This document shows, in pieces, positions 7,028 to 9,282 of a stretch of 9,282 nt of DNA. The notes below the pieces were generated by a model. It had not been told where the DNA came from and ran no database searches. It was given only the letters and a program-made list of their open reading frames with translations. Location of the stretch: NCBI GenBank assembly GCA_905236275.1, contig CAJOPI010000401.1:1-9282 (forward strand), written 5' to 3'. Both the position numbers and the translations under genes were made by a program. The stretch's first letter is position 1, and every line of letters begins with the position of its first letter. Source of the DNA: an uncultured Lachnospiraceae bacterium. GTDB taxonomy: Bacteria; Bacillota; Clostridia; Lachnospirales; Lachnospiraceae.

Positions 7028-8086
7028 TTATTTCTTAAGCTTCGGGTCGAAAGCATCCCTGAGTCCGTCACCGAGCAGGTTAAATGCAAGTACGACAAGG
7101 CATATCATGACTGCCGGAAGCACAAGCTTCAAAGGATTTGACTGCATTCCCTGTCTTGCAGAATTTGCAAGGCTTCCAAGCGAAGGCATGGGCAGTGCCA
7201 CACCAAGTCCTAAGAATGACAGATAACTCTCCGTAAATATAGCCGAGGGAATCTGTAAAGCAGTTGCGATAATTATCACACTTATACAGTTCGGAAGAAT
7301 ATGCGTCCTGATAATATGTCCGGGCTTTGCACCTATCGAACGTGCGGCCAGAATATACTCATTTTCCTTTATTGAAAGGATTTCAGCACGCACCAGTCTC
7401 GCCATACCTACCCAGTAAAGAAGACCAAATACAATGAAAAGCGAAACCATATTTGTTCCGAGGTCACTTAAAAGCGGTACTGATGTAAGATCGAGTGTTT
7501 CTCTAAGTACTACCGAAAGAAGGATGATAACGAGAAGATCCGGCAGCGAGTAGATAATATCGACAATTCTCATCATTATGAGGTCGGTTTTCCCTCCTGC
7601 ATAACCTGAAATCGATCCATAAAGGACACCGATCACAAGAACCACAAGGCTTGCAAATATTCCGACGAAAAGCGAAACTCTTGTCCCATATACCACTCTT
7701 ATGAAATAGTCACGACTGAGTTCGTCAGTTCCCATGATATGAGGGAAAACCTTTCCGCCTTCAGCTATATATGCCTGCTCCATTGCGGAATATTCGAAAG
7801 GGGCGAGATTTTTTGCACCGGTATCACGCACGCCATTTACGGAAAGAATTTCCTCATAGCTGTACGGGACGATCATCGGAGCGAATATAATTAACAAAAG
7901 TATAAGGGCAAGTACGATGATACTTCCTACTGCGAGGGGATTTTTCATGAGCTTTCTCATACCGTCGCGGAAAAACGTGGTAGACTCACTCACTACCTCT
8001 GCCTGGCGTTTCTCTTCATCGGTTGCCTTAACAAATTTACTTAAATCAAGCTGTGTACTAAGCAGATTTTTCTTTGCTGTATCCAT
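7028..8086 (-). CDS. oppC: Oligopeptide ABC transporter permease OppC
   Basis: This is a 352-residue membrane subunit forming the peptide channel with OppB. A 49-residue charged cytoplasmic N-terminus leads to the first membrane helix (about 51-75, LAVGSIIVLALILLLIIFAP), then an outside loop (76-125) ending in HIMGTDELSRDYFIRVVYGTRVSLFVG, the conserved entry to the permease domain (the usual Gly of GTDxxGRD is Ser here). The remaining helices run from about 136 to 338. The EAA loop that docks the ATPase is EYILAARSIGAKPGHIIRTH at 243-262, with ILPN following. The start ATG at 8086 is 15 nt after the oppB stop, with GGAGTTAGGAAG in that gap as ribosome binding site. Length and N-terminal domain match OppC/DppC rather than OppB. 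Confidence 0.93.
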   Translation of the reverse strand: MDTAKKNLLSTQLDLSKFVKATDEEKRQAEVVSESTTFFRDGMRKLMKNPLAVGSIIVLALILLLIIFAPMIVPYSYEEILSVNGVRDTGAKNLAPFEYSAMEQAYIAEGGKVFPHIMGTDELSRDYFIRVVYGTRVSLFVGIFASLVVLVIGVLYGSISGYAGGKTDLIMMRIVDIIYSLPDLLVIILLSVVLRETLDLTSVPLLSDLGTNMVSLFIVFGLLYWVGMARLVRAEILSIKENEYILAARSIGAKPGHIIRTHILPNCISVIIIATALQIPSAIFTESYLSFLGLGVALPMPSLGSLANSARQGMQSNPLKLVLPAVMICLVVLAFNLLGDGLRDAFDPKLKK

Positions 8087-8101
8087 TCGCTTCCTAACTC
8101 C

Positions 8102-9013
8102 TTACTCAAATTTAATTCGCGGGTCAACCAACTTATATACAAGATCCGAAAGAAGGTTTACAAGAACCATAAGGATTGCAAGGAAAATTGTCGTACCCAT
8201 AATCATCGTGTAGTCCCGGTTTGTAATAGAATCAACGAATTTCGAACCAAGACCTCCAATAGTGAAAATTGTCTCAACTACAAGGCTTCCCGTCATTATC
8301 GAAGCAGTCATCGGTCCCACATAAGTGATGACCGGAATGAGTGCATTCCTGAGCGCATGCTTGAAGATCATGCTGAACCATGATACACCCTTTGCCTTGG
8401 CAGTCCTTACGTAATCCTGACCAAGCACGTCAAGCATACTTGTTTTTGTAAGTCGTGTGATATAAGCCATCGGATAAAGCGAAAGTGCAATTACAGGAAG
8501 TACATAGCTCTGGTGTGACGTACTCCATACAGGTATCAGCTTAAGCTGAATGCAGAAAACCAGCAGTAAAAGTGATGCCATAACAAAGCTCGGAACCGCA
8601 GTTGCCAGCGTAGAGAAGAATACTATCAGTCTGTCCGGAAGCTTATTCCTGAAAAGTGCCGCCAGACTTCCCATCACAACACCTACCAGCAGTGCTATGA
8701 GCATTGCAAAAAATCCGATTCTCGCAGATACCGCAAAGGACTCTGAAATTGTCTGCCAGATATCCCTGCCTGTCTTTAATGAAACACCAAAATCTCCATG
8801 AAGAAGATTTCCCATATAAATAAAGAACTGCGTTCCCACAGGCTCATTCAGATGGAAGCGTTCCTCAAGAACCGCCTGAACTGCCGGGCTCGCCGCCTTT
8901 TCCTTGTTAAAAGGGCCTCCCGGGATAGCATTCATAGCAAAAAAGGTAATCGCGCAGATAATAAATATCGACACGATTGCCAATACCAGTCGTTTAATCG
9001 CATACTTAGCCAC
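8102..9013 (-). CDS. oppB: Oligopeptide ABC transporter permease OppB
   Basis: This is a 303-residue membrane subunit, partner of OppC. An N-terminal helix (about 8-30, RLVLAIVSIFIICAITFFAM) is followed by AIPGGPFNKEKA, the typical OppB segment before a large external region, including the conserved LLHGDFGVSLKTGRDI (70-85). The remaining helices lie between about 95 and 295, and the EAA loop is DYVRTAKAKGVSWFSMIFKH (200-219) followed by ALRNALIPV. The C-terminus LVDPRIKFE is typical. The start is GTG at 9013 with AGGAGG 9 nt upstream; no in-frame ATG lies closer to that site. It is the first gene of the operon, so the promoter should be in 9014-9282 or beyond the window. Confidence 0.93.
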   Translation of the reverse strand: MAKYAIKRLVLAIVSIFIICAITFFAMNAIPGGPFNKEKAASPAVQAVLEERFHLNEPVGTQFFIYMGNLLHGDFGVSLKTGRDIWQTISESFAVSARIGFFAMLIALLVGVVMGSLAALFRNKLPDRLIVFFSTLATAVPSFVMASLLLLVFCIQLKLIPVWSTSHQSYVLPVIALSLYPMAYITRLTKTSMLDVLGQDYVRTAKAKGVSWFSMIFKHALRNALIPVITYVGPMTASIMTGSLVVETIFTIGGLGSKFVDSITNRDYTMIMGTTIFLAILMVLVNLLSDLVYKLVDPRIKFE

Positions 9014-9089
9014 TTATAGTTTCCTCCTTCGACTCTATGCGGTGCAGCTTTTCTTTTGTCTCGTTAACACTTTAACGCGCTGAACCGAT

Positions 9090-9127
9090 AAAAAAAGAAG
9101 TGAATGATGAATTCGCATCATTACACT
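9090..9127 (-). terminator. Terminator-like hairpin 80 nt upstream of oppB
   Basis: On the minus strand AGTGTAATGATG (9127-9116) pairs with CATCATTCACT (9109-9099) around a 6-nt loop, with one bulged T. It is followed by TTC and a run of seven T (9096-9090). The form is that of a Rho-independent terminator. It either ends an upstream minus-strand gene lying beyond the window or acts as an attenuator in a long oppB leader. No T-box consensus is seen before it. Confidence 0.65.
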
Positions 9128-9236
9128 CCTCGCAGATCTGTCATATATGAAATTTTGTAACTCATTCAGGGAACAGTCCATAAATCAATATCTTAAATAT
9201 TATTTAGTTTTTTATCCGGAATTACATTTTCAAATA

Positions 9237-9262
9237 TACACGTATTCAGGAATACATGTGTA
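9237..9262. repeat. Dyad upstream of oppB
   Basis: TACACGTATTC (9237-9247) pairs with GAATAC..GTGTA (9250-9262), interrupted by a 2-nt AT bulge and with only two bases between the arms. The tight spacing suggests a DNA-level operator more than an RNA hairpin. It overlaps the weak promoter candidate on the minus strand. Confidence 0.4.
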
Positions 9263-9282
9263 CTCACTGCGAACACTTGTCA

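Larger units (their letters stand above)
9014..9282. other. Gene-free region upstream of oppB
   Basis: No convincing gene is seen in 269 bp up to the window edge. It contains the oppB ribosome binding site, a small GTTAA/TTAAC repeat (9063-9075), the terminator-like hairpin (9090-9127), a segment at 9165-9185 similar to 1649-1668 on the other strand, an AT-rich stretch (9186-9215) and a dyad near the edge (9237-9262). A weak promoter candidate on the minus strand is TACACA (9262-9257) 18 nt before TATATT (9238-9233), and it overlaps the dyad. If that promoter is used, the oppB leader would be about 210 nt and include the terminator-like hairpin. Confidence 0.5.

Noticed and set aside
6450..7226. 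258-codon plus-strand open frame across the oppC-oppD junction
   Set aside because: It lies antisense to two clearly coding genes with intact family motifs, has no recognisable domain and no good ribosome binding site; its length follows from the codon use of the opposite strand.
9014..9282. T-box or known riboswitch before oppB
   Set aside because: No T-box consensus bulge sequence or other riboswitch signature could be recognised upstream of the terminator-like hairpin.

Overview
The window looks like a chromosomal segment of a low-to-moderate-GC Gram-positive Firmicute, most likely a motile Lachnospiraceae-type Clostridia (inference). The support is strong AGGAGG-type ribosome binding sites, a lipoprotein-type peptide-binding protein, Rho-independent terminators, and a FIST protein next to what looks like a soluble chemoreceptor. 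Every gene I can support lies on the minus strand, so transcription runs from high to low coordinates.

Layout in order of transcription. (1) 9282-9014 is a gene-free upstream region. It holds a dyad, a weak promoter candidate and a terminator-like hairpin (9090-9127), which is either the end of an upstream unit or a leader attenuator. (2) 9013-3083 is a complete peptide ABC transporter operon in the order oppB-oppC-oppD-oppF-oppA, with gaps of 15 and 65 nt, an 8-nt overlap, and a 138-nt gap before oppA. That last gap carries an 80-nt imperfect palindrome. The operon ends in a good terminator at 3044-3075. (3) 2948-1770 encodes a single protein fusing an N-terminal STAS domain to an APH-like phosphotransferase/kinase domain, followed by a hairpin at 1711-1742. 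(4) 1769-1470 is a gene-free regulatory region with an inverted repeat over an extended -10 candidate and a terminator-like hairpin with a U-run just before the next gene. (5) 1469-378 encodes a FIST-domain sensory protein. It is followed after 14 nt by the start of a cytoplasmic coiled-coil protein, probably a methyl-accepting chemotaxis protein, which runs off the left edge.

How they fit together: OppA captures peptides outside the cell, OppB/OppC form the membrane channel and OppD/OppF hydrolyse ATP. FIST domains are thought to sense small ligands and are often linked to chemotaxis proteins, so the FIST/receptor pair may report nutrient status to the chemotaxis machinery. Any functional tie to the neighbouring peptide importer or to the STAS-kinase is inference from proximity only. 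The genes are mostly of known families. The less ordinary content is in the intergenic structures and in the STAS-kinase fusion.
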